From contig CM055617.1 in NCBI GenBank assembly GCA_029379385.1, positions 16,066,679 through 16,130,678 of the forward strand: 64,000 nt of DNA, in the 5' to 3' direction. Source of the DNA: Quillaja saponaria (lineage: Eukaryota > Streptophyta > Magnoliopsida > Fabales > Quillajaceae). Position 1 is the stretch's first letter; every line of letters starts with the position of its first letter. The notes beneath the pieces were generated by a model, which did not search any database, had not been told where the DNA came from, and was given only the letters and a program-made list of their open reading frames with translations. Of this stretch, positions 46,930 to 58,188 are shown piece by piece. Made by a program: the position numbers and the translations under genes.

Positions 46930-48200
46930 AAAAGTTTATTTTTTTACAGAGATAACATTTTCCTGAATTATCCAAAAAGATATAGATATTGTTGCATTAT
47001 TGTATTTTCGAGTTCCCACATGACTTCTTGTTCATTATGATGTTACCAGAAGACTTTTACAGAAAGGATGGTCTTGGATCGAAGCTTATGGACTTGTCTA
47101 TCTATGATAGCCAATTGGTTGCTCTTTATATGTCAAATGTTTGTCCACTTGCACTTCTTGGACCCGTAAGATGTAAGACTCATCATGCAAATATTTTGGA
47201 ACCATAGACATAAGAAAAAAAGGATGTACCCTGTCTAAGTCCTACAGTAATACCAACTTGTAAGCCATAGCTCCAACTCTATCCAAAATCTAGAAGGGTC
47301 CTTTAAATCTTGGACTCAACTTCCCTTCCTTACCAAATCTCATTGTACCCTTAAAAGGTAAAATCTTTAGAAACACATGATCACCCACTTTAAATTCTAG
47401 CTTTCTTCGACGATTATCTGCACATGACTTTTGTCTACTTTGAGTTGTACTCAACCTATCACATATAATCTGTATCTTTTCTACAACATCTTGAACTGAC
47501 TCTTGTCCCAATAGTTGATGCTCACCAGTTCCAAACCATCCAACTAGTGATCTACACTTTCTTCCATATAAAGCCTTAAATGGTGACATTTGAATGCTGC
47601 TATGATAACTGTTATTGTAAGCGCAATAAATGGCAAGTGTTGATCCCAACTTTCCTTAAAATCCATCGCACAAGCTCACAACATATCTTCTAAGATTTGT
47701 ATAGTTCTCTCTGACTGACCATCAGTTTGAGGATGGAAAGCTGTACTGAAAAGTAATTAAGTACTAAGAGCTTCCTGAAAGGATTTCCTGAACGCTGCAA
47801 TAAACTGAGCTCATAGGTCTAAAATGATAGAAACCGACACTTCATGCAACAAAACTATCTCACCAAGGTACAACTTAGCATATTGATGTGCTAAATATGT
47901 AGTTTTCACAGAAAGAAAGTTCACTGAATTAGTTAATCTATCCACGATTATCCAGATTAAATCATTACCCCTAAAGGTCTTAAGAAGACCTGTTACAAAA
48001 TCCATAGTAATTTTCTCCCATTTCCACTTTGGAATATTTTTGCAATATTTCTGTAAGTTTCTGATGTTCAACTTTCACCTGTTTTCATACTAGGCACTTG
48101 GAAACAAAGTCTGCTACTTCCTTTTTCATACCATCCCACTAATATAACTTTTTTCAAGTCTTAATGCATCTTGTAAGAACCAAGATGCATCACATATGAC
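46930..48200 (-). pseudogene. Ty3 integrase and chromodomain (element L)
   Basis: On the minus strand, a degenerate zinc-binding region (HLGSYKMH...VSKCLV, 48080-48195) is followed by the core: KITMDFVTGLLKTFRGNDLI and WIIVDRLTNS (first catalytic Asp) within 47811-48071, then a broken SIILDL where the second Asp lies. The C-terminal part (47290-47649) includes YNNSYHSSIQMSPFKALYGR and LSPRFKGPF. The chromodomain follows: DRQVHKLRSKTILSVKVFW, a stop, and VMWELEN near 47025. Frames change between 48071 and 47649, and stops occur at several sites. Confidence 0.9.
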
Positions 48201-48559
48201 AAACAATGAGCTACCTCAAGAATCTTCTTCTTCAATTTAGAATCAAATGGCACAACCACACGATCTTAATACCTTAACACTCCTTTTTTGTCCACCCTAA
48301 ACTCACTGATTGTAGTCTGATCACACTTAATTTTCTTATCACACACCTTAGTGTCAGCTGCCTGTGCTTCTTTATTCGCTTCAATCAAAGATATTTCACT
48401 TGAATATAGGCTAACAACACCTTCTTAGGTAACACTTCAAATCTAACTCCAACAGCAATGCACTTTTGAAATTCTCTAATAATCTGACTACAAACAGCTG
48501 TCACATGTGATAAGCTACCTATTGACTTCCCACTCAAAGCATCCGCCACCATATTAGCT

Positions 48560-49980
48560 TTTCCCCTAGGTTATCCCTCCACTAAAAAGCCATAGGAAGG
48601 TACGTATGTAAGAATTTATCTGATAAAAAATCGAGCAATCATAATCTTCTAACAACTTAATCCATCTACGCTGCCTCAAATTCAAATCTTTTAGATGTAT
48701 TCAAGAATTTTTTTGATTCATGAAAATTTCACATCTTTCACCACACAAATAATGCCTCCATATCTTTAGTGCAAAAATTCTAGTTGCTATCTACAAGTCA
48801 TGGGTAGGATAATTTATTTCATGCTTTTTCAGCTATCTCAAACCATACACAATAACCTTTTTGTCTTGTATTAAAATACACCCTAGTCCGATACGAGAAG
48901 CATTACAAGACACCATATACTTCCTCATACCAAAAAGAATGGTAAGGACTGGAGCTTAAGTCAGATAAGTTTTATGTTTTTGAAAACTTTCTTCACAAGC
49001 TACTAACCAAACAAATTTAACACCTTTCTGAGTCTATAGAGTCAAAAGTGCAACAATCCAATAGAAGTTTTCAACAAATCTCCTGTAATACCCTAAACCT
49101 AGAAAACTCCTGAATTTCTGACACATTTGTTGGACAAGGCCAATTCTGAATTGCTTTTACTTTCTTGGGGTCCACTCAAATTCCTTCTTTGGAGATCACA
49201 TGCCTAAGAAAGGTTACTTGATTAAACCACAATTTACATTTAGAGAATTTAACATAAAAATTGTTTTTCTTAAGTATTCACAAGATAATTCGAAGATTTT
49301 TCTCGTGCTCTTCCTCACTTTGAGAGTACACCAAAATGTCATCAATAAAGACAATAACAAACTAATCCAAGAAAGGCTTGAACACTTTGTTCATAAGATC
49401 TATGAACAATGCAGGTGCATTAGTGAATCCAAAAGATATGACGAAGAACTCATAATGCCCATGTTGAGTATGGAAAGCAGTTTTCGGAATGTCTTCTTTC
49501 TTAATCTAGAGTTGGTTATACCTTGAATATAGATCAATCTTTGAAAAGTTTTGAGCCTCCTACAACTAATCAAATAAGTCATCAATCCTAGGAAAGGGAT
49601 ACTTGTTTTTCACCATGACCTTATTCAACTGCCAGTAGTCAATGCACAATTGAAACAAACCATCTTTCTTTTTAACAAAAAGAACTGGAGTACCTCAAGG
49701 ACATATACTGGGACAGATAAACCCTTTATCCAGCAAGTCTTGCAGCTGCATCTTTAACTCTCTCAATTCATTAAGAACCATAAGGTATGGAGGTATAGAG
49801 ATTGGTTAAGCGTTTGGCAACAAATCAATACTAAACTCTATATTTCTCTTAAGAGGAAGACCAGGAAGTTCTTCTGGAAATATATCAGAGAATTCCTTCA
49901 CCACAAGTTGCTCCAAAAAAGGACTTTCTAACTTAGTATCCCTAACATAAGCTAGGTAAGCCTGATTTCTTCCTGATAAG
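48560..49980 (-). pseudogene. Ty3 reverse transcriptase and RNase H (element L)
   Basis: Degenerate coding sense on the minus strand. The reverse transcriptase catalytic box reads VIVFIDDILVYSQ at about 49315-49355 with both Asp residues kept; a nonsense codon lies four codons upstream. RNase H words follow: ASRIGLGCILIQDKKVIVYG near 48840-48900, and W-R-H-Y-L-C-G near 48755, typical of Ty3 'WRHYLYG'. Multiple stops make it non-functional. The plus-strand frame at 49200-49526 is a shadow. Confidence 0.82.
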
Positions 49981-50065
49981 CCTTATAGCTTAGATGAAAG
50001 AAATTAAGTTGCAAGGAGCTTCACTTCAATCCTCTTACAAAACAAAAAAAGGTTTCTTAAGAATG

Positions 50066-50484
50066 CTAAACTTGACCACTTTTCTCATAACAATCCACCA
50101 CCGCATGATAGTTAGACAACCAATCCATGCCTACAATAACATCATATTCTAACATGTCTAATATTATTAGGTCCACATAACATACCCTATTATCGACCAT
50201 CACTTCATGAGATGGAATATATTCATTAGCAAGAATTATTTCCCTTAGAGGTGTCAAAACTACTAAAGGATCCTTAAGAGGCCCAATGCTCTCTTTACAT
50301 AAGAGGCAAAATATGGAGATATGAAAAAATGAGTGGCTCTATGTTCAAATAGTATTTTAGCACTAACTGAACAAATAAGCATTCTACCTGACACAACTGC
50401 ATTTGAAGCCTGAGCATCCTGCGTAGTTATTGTATAAACATGGGCTTGACCCCTTCCTAAAGATGGAAAACCTCTAGAAAACAA
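50066..50484 (-). pseudogene. Ty3 aspartic protease (element L), active site lost
   Basis: The minus-strand frame 50484-50263 contains TTQDAQASNAVVSGRMLICS and the active-site region ILFEHRATHFFIS, where the family has F-D-x-G-A-T-H-S-F-I-S; the catalytic Asp is Glu and the Gly is Arg. After a frame change near 50260 the second frame (50257-50066) continues with VDLIILDMLEYDVIVGMDWL and YHAVVDCYEK, the conserved C-terminal half. The enzyme would not work even without the frameshift. Confidence 0.88.
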
Positions 50485-50519
50485 TGATCCCCCTGAGATC
50501 TAGTAGGAATGGCAGGCAA

Positions 50520-52155
50520 TGGTGATTCACCCTTCCCTGAGTGAGATATCCGAGCCAAAAAAGATTGCCCGCTCTTCATCAGACAATCTAAGATACGATG
50601 GTTCATTATACCACACTTGAAACATGCACCAGACTCCTTTCTGCATTGCCCTATGTTTCTGACACCATAAGTAAAGCATATAGGAACTTTTGAGGTTCAG
50701 GAACCACTAGACGATGCCATTTGTGATTGACTTCTAAAGCTCTATCTAACTTGGCCTCTGCTCGACTAGAAACTTCCTCGAAATAAGCCACATCCCAAGG
50801 TATATTCACCATCAGACCTTCAAGAACCACCAGATCTTGAGGTGGAAAGACCCTCATATCTTAACTTTTATGACTCTTTCTAAATACTAGTTCTCCAATC
50901 GATAAGCAGTTTCCATAGACTGAGTGTAAGTGGTGGTATCTGTCATAAATATTAATTGGAGCAAGAAATCCCTTAAACCATTGACAAACATCCTTACTCT
51001 CATCTGCTTAGTTGCCACCATATATAGAGGAAAGTAGGATAGTCTGGTGAATTAAGTCTCACACTTAGCTACTGACATGCCTTCAATCTAAATCAATAGC
51101 TTAAACTCCCGAGCATACTTGTCCCTTATGCTCTCAGGTAGAAATCGTTCGGTGAAAGCTCTACTAAATTTAGGCCAAGTAGGTAGAGTCGGCTCAGTTC
51201 GACACTACACCAACCAGTGTTTTGAAACCTGACCCAAGGGTTGACCTGGACAAATGCCTGGATCCCGGGTCACTAGCTCAACCAACAAATCAACTTGAGT
51301 CAACCGTCAAGTCAACCTACATTAAAAAAATTATTTTTTATTTTTAATATATATATATAAATTATGTACATATAATAATTTAATGTCAAATAAGACATAA
51401 AAACTATAAATAAGAAAAGTATAACTAAAAACTAAAAGGAAAATAAAAATATTCTATTACTACCTTCTTTTATTTATTATTTTTTTTTTTTTGTTTTATT
51501 TGTTTATATTTTTTTAAATTCCGGGTCGAGTCTTGAAATTATGCCCGGGTCAGTCCCTGTCATCTGAGTCAATCTAAGTCAATTGCTAATTAAGGTTAAT
51601 GGCAGTAATCTAACCCGAGATAGCACCCAGGTCAAAGTCTAACCTATTTGACTAGTTAGGGTAGGTTCGGGTTTCAAAACATTGGCATCAACATCTTATA
51701 CCACTCATATACCACATCATTCAACTGATAGATGACTAAGTCCATTGCCCGAACATGGTTACACCTTAGTGACTGCATCTTCCTAAAATCATGCAATGAC
51801 ATAAATACTCATCAATCTTGCTGAGCTGGAACTAGAGAATTTGCCGCTTATTGAGGCTGAACAGGAAGAACTTCAAGAGGTTGTTGTAGACCTTGTTGAG
51901 GTAGTTATTGCTAAGCTAAAATCTCAACTAAGTCACCCACTGTCATTTGCACTCTATCTAATCCATGCATGAGCTGCTCTAGATTAAGACCAAGTTCCAT
52001 AGCTTCAACTTGCTCACTGGCTCCACCTCTACCTCTACCACATCCTTTACGACATCTACCTTTTGCTACTGGCACCTGAGGATTAGAAGACCCTTATTCG
52101 GAGCCAACATCGTGCTACCTCCTATGATCAGCAACATGGTTGTTGCACCTCATTG
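50520..52155 (-). pseudogene. Ty3 gag with CCHC zinc knuckle, split by a MITE (element L)
   Basis: The zinc knuckle CFKCGIMNHRILDC (CX2CX4HX4C, intact) is at about 50585-50632 on the minus strand. Upstream in reading direction, the gag core reads FSRAFTERFLPESIRDKYAR and EFKLL, then VRMFVNGLRDFL and METAYRLEN (50880-51180). The preceding block MDLVIYQLNDVVYEWYKML lies at 51695-51755, on the other side of the MITE. The N-terminal part toward 52155 is Gln/Pro-rich and broken by stops. Gag forms the nucleocapsid; this copy cannot. Confidence 0.85.
51215..51684. mobile_element. hAT-type MITE inserted in gag of element L (470 bp)
   Basis: The ends are inverted: CAGTGTTTTGAAACCTGACC at the left and, as reverse complement of the right end, CAATGTTTTGAAACCCGAAC. 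Flanking 8-bp sequences ACACCAAC (51207-51214) and GCATCAAC (51685-51692) match at six of eight positions, consistent with an aged 8-bp hAT target duplication. Internally there are GGGTCGAG/GACCCGGG-type words at both ends and an AT-rich middle. No transposase frame is present, so it is non-autonomous. Confidence 0.85.
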
Positions 52156-52343
52156 TATCTAAAACAAGCACAAACGAATTCAATATACATTTCTCATAGA
52201 AGACAAAGAATAATATATTGTAGAATCATGATGAAGTTTCAGGATGAAATAGGATGTATTACTAAGTCCACATATGCCCTAGGTAATGTACGCAAACAAA
52301 GTAACCATATCCCACACTTGCAGTCAAGGACCTTTAAACCCAA

Positions 52344-52355
52344 GCTCTGATACCA
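52344..52355 (-). other. Primer-binding site of element L
   Basis: On the minus strand TGGTATCAGAGC lies three bases after the 5' LTR end, an exact match to the standard initiator methionine tRNA site of plant LTR elements. Confidence 0.92.
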
Positions 52356-52358
52356 ACT

Positions 52359-54496
52359 TATCACACCTTACATAGATATATGATCGGCTAAAGAAATGAA
52401 TACCCAAATCTCCATAGTCCTTGACTACAAATCAAAGGAAATACCCACATATCGATGAACCAAAAGTGAGAGTTTAAGGAAAGCTTTATAAAAATGAAAT
52501 ATATATATATATCTATATATCTATATATATATATTTACTAAAACGGCTAGGTTTTTTTTTTTTTTTTTTTTTTTACAAAAATAGGCAAAGGTTCCTCATA
52601 AAGTGAAACTTTCTCAAATAATATAAACAATAGAATATCCTGTGTACATACAACAACAACAAGGAGCTCCTGCTACATCCACATAAAAGAAAAATTAGCG
52701 AAACACATTACCCTATAAATCAAAATTTCATAACTAAAGCCCTAATATGAGTAACTTGCCGCATTAACTATTGACAAATCAAGGTTTGGCAAGGAGAGCT
52801 TGAGAAGGACTTGGTACTAAAAATCAAAACATAATGAAAAAAGAGTGAGTCATAAAGACTCGGTGAGTGAAAAACGTACCTAAAAGGTACTAGTATCAAT
52901 CAACATATAATTATAAGACATTTTATTAAGATGTTCACATTGGCATAACATACCACGCAATTACCTTTCATATATATATATATATATATATATGCACATG
53001 AACATAATTCACAAATAACCATGATTCAACTAAACCAAACATTTATATGTCCTCTTTCGGGACTTTTGCTCCCGTATATCAAATATACATAAAATTCTCA
53101 CATAACCTCCCCAAGTTGAGTTATTCAAATATTTTTATTTGAATTCAAATAACCAAATCATGTATATCCTGTGCACCTAGATTCTAATTCATATTAAATA
53201 AATGAACTCATTGGTCCTATCAATCACATACAAGATTTCACACCTACAGACAACATACTAAATGGTAAAGTTTCAAAAACATAACATTCTTACCACATAA
53301 TCCACTCAAAGCCTTAAACAACCTCACTCAACAACTCTATACATATATACATATAGATAAACATTCAAAACACAACTAGTAACCAAAAGGTAACATCTTT
53401 CACCCATGAAGTTATGGATTTTGTTTATGGCTTCCTTTTGATTCCCAAAGTGTCGTCGAATTAATGTTACATTTCAAAGCTGAAATTACATTTTCAAGTA
53501 TTTCTCAATTTGTAAATTTCATAGATTATAAACCTCTAATAACAAAAACTTATATATATTAAGTTCCATACAATTATTTAAAATTAACCCCTCTTAAGCA
53601 TTTTAACAAACACCTTGAAGGCAAACTTGGTTCCAATTCATGCATATATATGTCTTTTATATTTATATAAACACCAAGAGAACTAACATTAATCCATTAT
53701 ATTCAACATTACCCATAATCCAAACATTAAGTTGAAATTATATAAATTATTTAGGGACATTAAAATAAAGCGTTGGAATTTCCATAACAACCAACTTTAT
53801 ATTCATAATTTTTCATCACTTTCACTTTCTAAACCTTCAATTCTATTCACCACCCACTCAAATCCTACCACTATTCCTTGGACAAAGCCAAAGTAATAGT
53901 AATAACTCAAAGTAAAGCAAGAAATTAGTAGAGGCAAAGGTTGATAGAGCTATCAAGATGAAAGCTTACAACCCCCCACACATATAACCACTATCCACGG
54001 TTACTACCACCACCAAAGCTGCTTCCAAGAGCTACTAATACAAGCTGGAAGTGGCCAATGACTCGGAGAAGTAGGTTGTCAGCACTACAAAAGAAGGAGG
54101 CTCAGCCACTACAAAACAAAGGACGTTACAACTACTGCTCAAGGCCTGATCCTTGGGCTAACGCATGACTGGAAGAGAAGGCTAGAAGGACAGCCACGAC
54201 AGAACAAATTCAAGGCAAAGCTTCAGCCTTGATGAAGAAAGAAGAAAAAAAAATGGAAGAACTAAGAAGCAAAGGAGGATGGCAAAAGGAAAGAAAAAGG
54301 AATGTGAAGGAAAACAAGTAGGAAAGTTAGACAATTAATAAAATAAGGAAAAGTAAATGGATAAGTCAAATAAAAAAAATATAAAGTAGATGTATATGTG
54401 TATACTTATTTGTTTGTTTAATTTATTTACGTAATTGTTTGTTTTGTAACTTCTAAATGTCCTTAAAACTTAACATTACGATTCCTAGTTATAACA
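52359..54496 (-). repeat. 5' LTR of element L (2138 bp)
   Basis: It runs from TATCACACC (TG end mutated to TA) to TTATAACA. It contains a ~540-bp segment (52914-53451) missing from the other LTR and lacks about 50 bp around 52750 that the other LTR has. Simple repeats: (TA)n at 52500-52535, a T-run at 52552-52573, (TA)n at 52974-52992. It has GAGTGAGTCATAAAGACTC near 52843. Confidence 0.9.
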
Positions 54497-54790
54497 TAAT
54501 ATTTGTGCGACACTGTCTATGGAGGGGTGCAAAAGACTTTGATAGAGATATATGGAAAGTAGTGGGAACATCAGCTGTAGGGTGCTATTCTTTCTATGTA
54601 ATCATTATTGGAATAGTATAATTTTTATCTTCTCATCTGTTGTGTGGATATAGGCAACAAGCCGAATCACGTATAGTTTATGATAAAGTTTCTTTATCTT
54701 CCATTTTACTTATATTTTGTAAGTATACCATTTTTTATTTTTGTTGTATCTCATTGAAAGTTGAAAGGAAATTTCATAGGATTCCCAACA
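54497..54790 (+). repeat. Copia-like LTR of TE-A, second part
   Basis: It continues TE-A after element L and aligns with 61781-62082 of TE-B: GATATATGG, GGGAACATCA, GTAGGGTG, GTGGATATAGGCAACAAGCC, GAATCACGTA. A GTGGAT-TAGGC...GAATCACGTA block and the end ...TTCCCAACA are familiar from plant copia LTRs. GTGATTGGTTGCC follows and may be a decayed primer site. Confidence 0.75.
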
Positions 54791-55717
54791 GTGATTGGTT
54801 GCCTTTATAAAACTCCACGTATAAACTTTAACTTGGTGTGCTACCCCGCACCCACCTAATTATGCAATGGCCACACAAAAATTGTAAAACTCAATCTTAA
54901 ACAAAACTATAGAACTTCAACTTTGATGTGCTACCCACACCTATCTCTTAGTTCAATGGCTGCACAAAACTACAAAACTTTATCTTCCAGAAAACTACAA
55001 AACTTCAACTTCCATCTTTTCAATTGGTAAAACCCAGCTTTCTTTTTTTCCTTCATTCTCTTCCTTCCACACAACCTCAATATCCACAACTTCTTTTTCT
55101 TCAACCCTTTTGTATTTTTACAATAGCTTCACTATCACCAAAATCCATTCAGGTATATCCATGTCCCAATTGAATTTGGTTTTGATATCACTTGTCGAAA
55201 ATTATACAAAATTTATCTTTAATCTTCATTGAGATATATTAAAAATAACAAAGGGTTTCTTATAAAATATAAGTAGAAAGGAAGAGTTCAAAAAACAATT
55301 AACACAAAATATTATATGGTTCGATGTATTGCCTACATCTATAGATGACATTAAGAGAACTAATATTTATGAGACCCTTTTATGGTCAGGAGTGCAAGAT
55401 TTGTATAGATAATGGAGAAAACATACCATGGAGTGTGTTATCCTGAAACATCAAGAAAAGTGTCATTCTTTATTTATTTATTTTTATTTTTTTGGAATAC
55501 ATATGAAATTCTTTTCTTATCCATAAATGTAGGCCAAAAAGCCAATCGAACCACATATTTTTTGGTGTTTATTATTTTCTTCCTCTTCACTTTTGCTTAA
55601 ATTTTTTAAGGATAGGGATATCTTTTGTTATTTTTATAATACCTCATTCAAGAGGCACTAGGCATGCTTGTTTGTTGTAATTCGTTGGCTACTTGGTTAG
55701 CTCATGTACATTTTGGT
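54791..55717 (+). mobile_element. TE-A interior with a second, diverged LTR-like half
   Basis: Non-coding sequence shared with TE-B (62083-63022). After about 540 bp, 55340-55670 again resembles the 3' half of the LTR (GGAGTGCAAGATTTG, GGAATACATATGAAATTC, CATAAATGTAGGCC, CGAACCACATA). This suggests a short non-autonomous element with LTR, ~0.5-kb interior and a partial LTR. No coding capacity; the frames at 55412-55600 and in TE-B at 62236-62553 are low-complexity. Confidence 0.55.
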
Positions 55718-55722
55718 CATCC

Positions 55723-57893
55723 TGTTATAACCCTTATAACTTGATATCATAAAGTTCGAGTTTTAAATGTAATGTGTAAATTTCTCTGATAAAATAAACC
55801 AATTAAATAAATGATAATACAATTAACCATGTTAAAACTCCATAGCTAAACAAACACCTTAAAATATTTGTACGTGATTTGTCGTGGCTAGGTGAATAAA
55901 ATTTTACATCAAGTAAAATTAAAATAGATGGACACTTGTATATATAAGTATATATGTAATTAGAAATTAATTACTTCCACATGTTGGGTTGACTTGGAAT
56001 TAGATTTCATTTTATGTAAATTGCATTAGTAATTGAAGTTAAAGCATGTATACAATAAAGTAGAAAACAATAATTGTAATAAACATATATATGTTTATAG
56101 CTAGGATGAATTTTCACCACAAGTTGAAAAGTAAAAAGGTGACCTTCAATTTTATAATTTATTATTTTCTTTCTTTTGTCTTCATTTCCTCCTTTTTCCT
56201 CCATTTTACATACTTTCCCTTTTGTTTTCTTTCCTTTCCCTTTCTCCTTGGACCATTTTCCTAGCTTTAGATCTTTCTATTTTGTTCTTCATTTGGCTAA
56301 TTTTCTTGCCATCCATCGACTTTGTTTTTCTTAGCTCTGCCTTCCCTTGCTCAAACTATGAGCTTGTGCTCTTGTATTTGGACCTTCAAACCTTCCTCCT
56401 TTAAGCCTTAAAAGAGCTCCTTGGGTGGCGTTATAAAGCTACCTTTCAGCTCACTTCCTGCAACCATGATGGGCAGTAATTATAGCCTTGTTTAGGGAGG
56501 ACAATAGCTGTCCTTCATCTCAATTTTCAGCTTCTTTTCCCAGCTCACGTAATTCTACCCTGGTAGCATTATGCTTGGCAGTTCTATTTGGTGTTGTGGG
56601 TGTTGCAGCAGCTTGTTGGTGGCGTGGTGTTAAGAGTCCAACCAAGGAGCAGCTATAACTTGGCAACTCCTTCACTTAAATCAGCAACCGAAGAGGAAAA
56701 GGGAAGGCAGTAGCTCTTTGGTTAGGGGTTTTGGGTTTTTGTTCTATTGTGCCCTGATGATACATGTGAGCATAAGAGGAAGTGACAAACAAGATCTATA
56801 AAATGGCGAGTGAATTACATGCACTTTGGTTGCTAGATTATTATCTATAATTGTATTTGAATAGATATGTTATATAAAAAAAATAAGTAAGTGCAGTGTT
56901 TCAGTGAGTTATTTGAATTATGTTTGTTTGAAATTGTTTATGGTTGATAAGGGCCAACAAAGTAAATTTTTCTCTGAGATGATTTTTATTTCCAAAACTA
57001 AAATCCAGGTGCACCAAGGATATTCTGTTTTGATATTCTGAGATATTCTAATTCTGATAAGTGTTTTAAAAAGAATTGAGTGCTCAACCCCTGCGGGATG
57101 GATTGTGTACGGAGAATAAATTTATATTATGTGGGCGCGGAAATGTCAGGCGGGGGAGAGAAACTGTTGTGCAAGGCTAAGTTACTTGGTTGGCTAAGTG
57201 TTTTGATTATTTGGTTTAAATTGCGAATTCTGAGTGTTTCAATTGCTTTGTCTATCTTGTGAATCATGGAAATTGTAATTTTATGATGAATACAAGTACG
57301 TACATGTACCTGTGAAATTAAGACATGAATATGGTTACATGAGATTAATTAATGATATGTGTTCTTATGCTTTGGTTGATGCTGGTGTCCTCAGAGTACG
57401 TTGTTTGCTCACTGAGTTCGTGAGACTCACCACTCTTCTGTTATTATTTTTTTAGTTACAGGATTTCAGCATATTGCTTTGATGAGCTTGTGACCTGTGG
57501 ATATAGTACGGCAATACATTTTTCAAGAGCCCATATTTGAAGCCAATGATGAAAGTTTGCAGTCACACTAGAGCTATGAGTTGTCTGAATTTGTGTTGTA
57601 TAATAGTCTAGTTGATTGTTATTGTTTATGATATTACTGAAGTGGAGCTCCCTTGTGTATATTGTAATCACTGTGGTCTAGTTGTATGAAAAAGAGAACC
57701 TTTACCAAAATTTTTATTAAATGTTATTTGTTCAATAGCAAGTCTATGTTTTTAATTTAATTCAGTAAATTTTTTGTTGGTTTTAAATATAATAATTTGA
57801 GAGTCATATGTGTTAAGTTATGATAAAGTCAGAGTTACAAAGGTTTGAGTATCCAATCCTCCTGCCAGTCATGCCTCCATGAGAGGTGTGACA
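55723..57893 (+). repeat. Solo Ty3-family LTR (M), 2171 bp, with empty site in the window
   Basis: It starts TGTTATAACC and ends GTGTGACA, flanked by CATCC (55718-55722) and CGTCC (57894-57898). The homologous position in TE-B (63023-63027) has CGTCC once with no LTR, confirming the insertion point; the changed base fits CpG decay. It carries GTGCTCAACCCC near 57081, GGCTAAGTTACT near 57175, ACTGAGTTCGTGAGACTCAC near 57411. No polymerase adjoins it. Confidence 0.93.
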
Positions 57894-58135
57894 CGTCCTC
57901 CATGATATGTGGTTTAGTGGTTGATAGCTGTGCTAGTATATTTATTTGAAGTGGCTCATTTTTCTGATATAAATATTTTAGTATGTCAAGTATATATATT
58001 GCCTAAACTATAGTTAGGAAAACCCTCTTCAGCTTGCCCAATTGTTGTTTTATGCTTTTATTGGGGTTATATATATATATATATAGATATTCAGCCTGCC
58101 CAATTGTTGTTTTTCTGCTTTTATTGGGTTATATG

Positions 58136-58188
<53 letters not shown>

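Larger units (their letters stand above)
45256..54496 (-). mobile_element. Ty3-type chromovirus (Tekay/Del-like), structurally complete, 9241 bp (element L)
   Basis: The element has TG...CA-type ends, a 5-bp target duplication TAATA (45251-45255, 54497-54501), two LTRs, primer site, polypurine tract and the minus-strand order gag, protease, reverse transcriptase, RNase H, integrase, chromodomain. The related TE-B at 61781-61785 shows the unoccupied target (TAATA once). The coding regions carry stops and frameshifts; the protease active-site Asp is lost; a MITE sits in gag. The LTRs differ far more than those of elements I and J, so this is an old insertion. It is not expected to be active. 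Confidence 0.94.
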
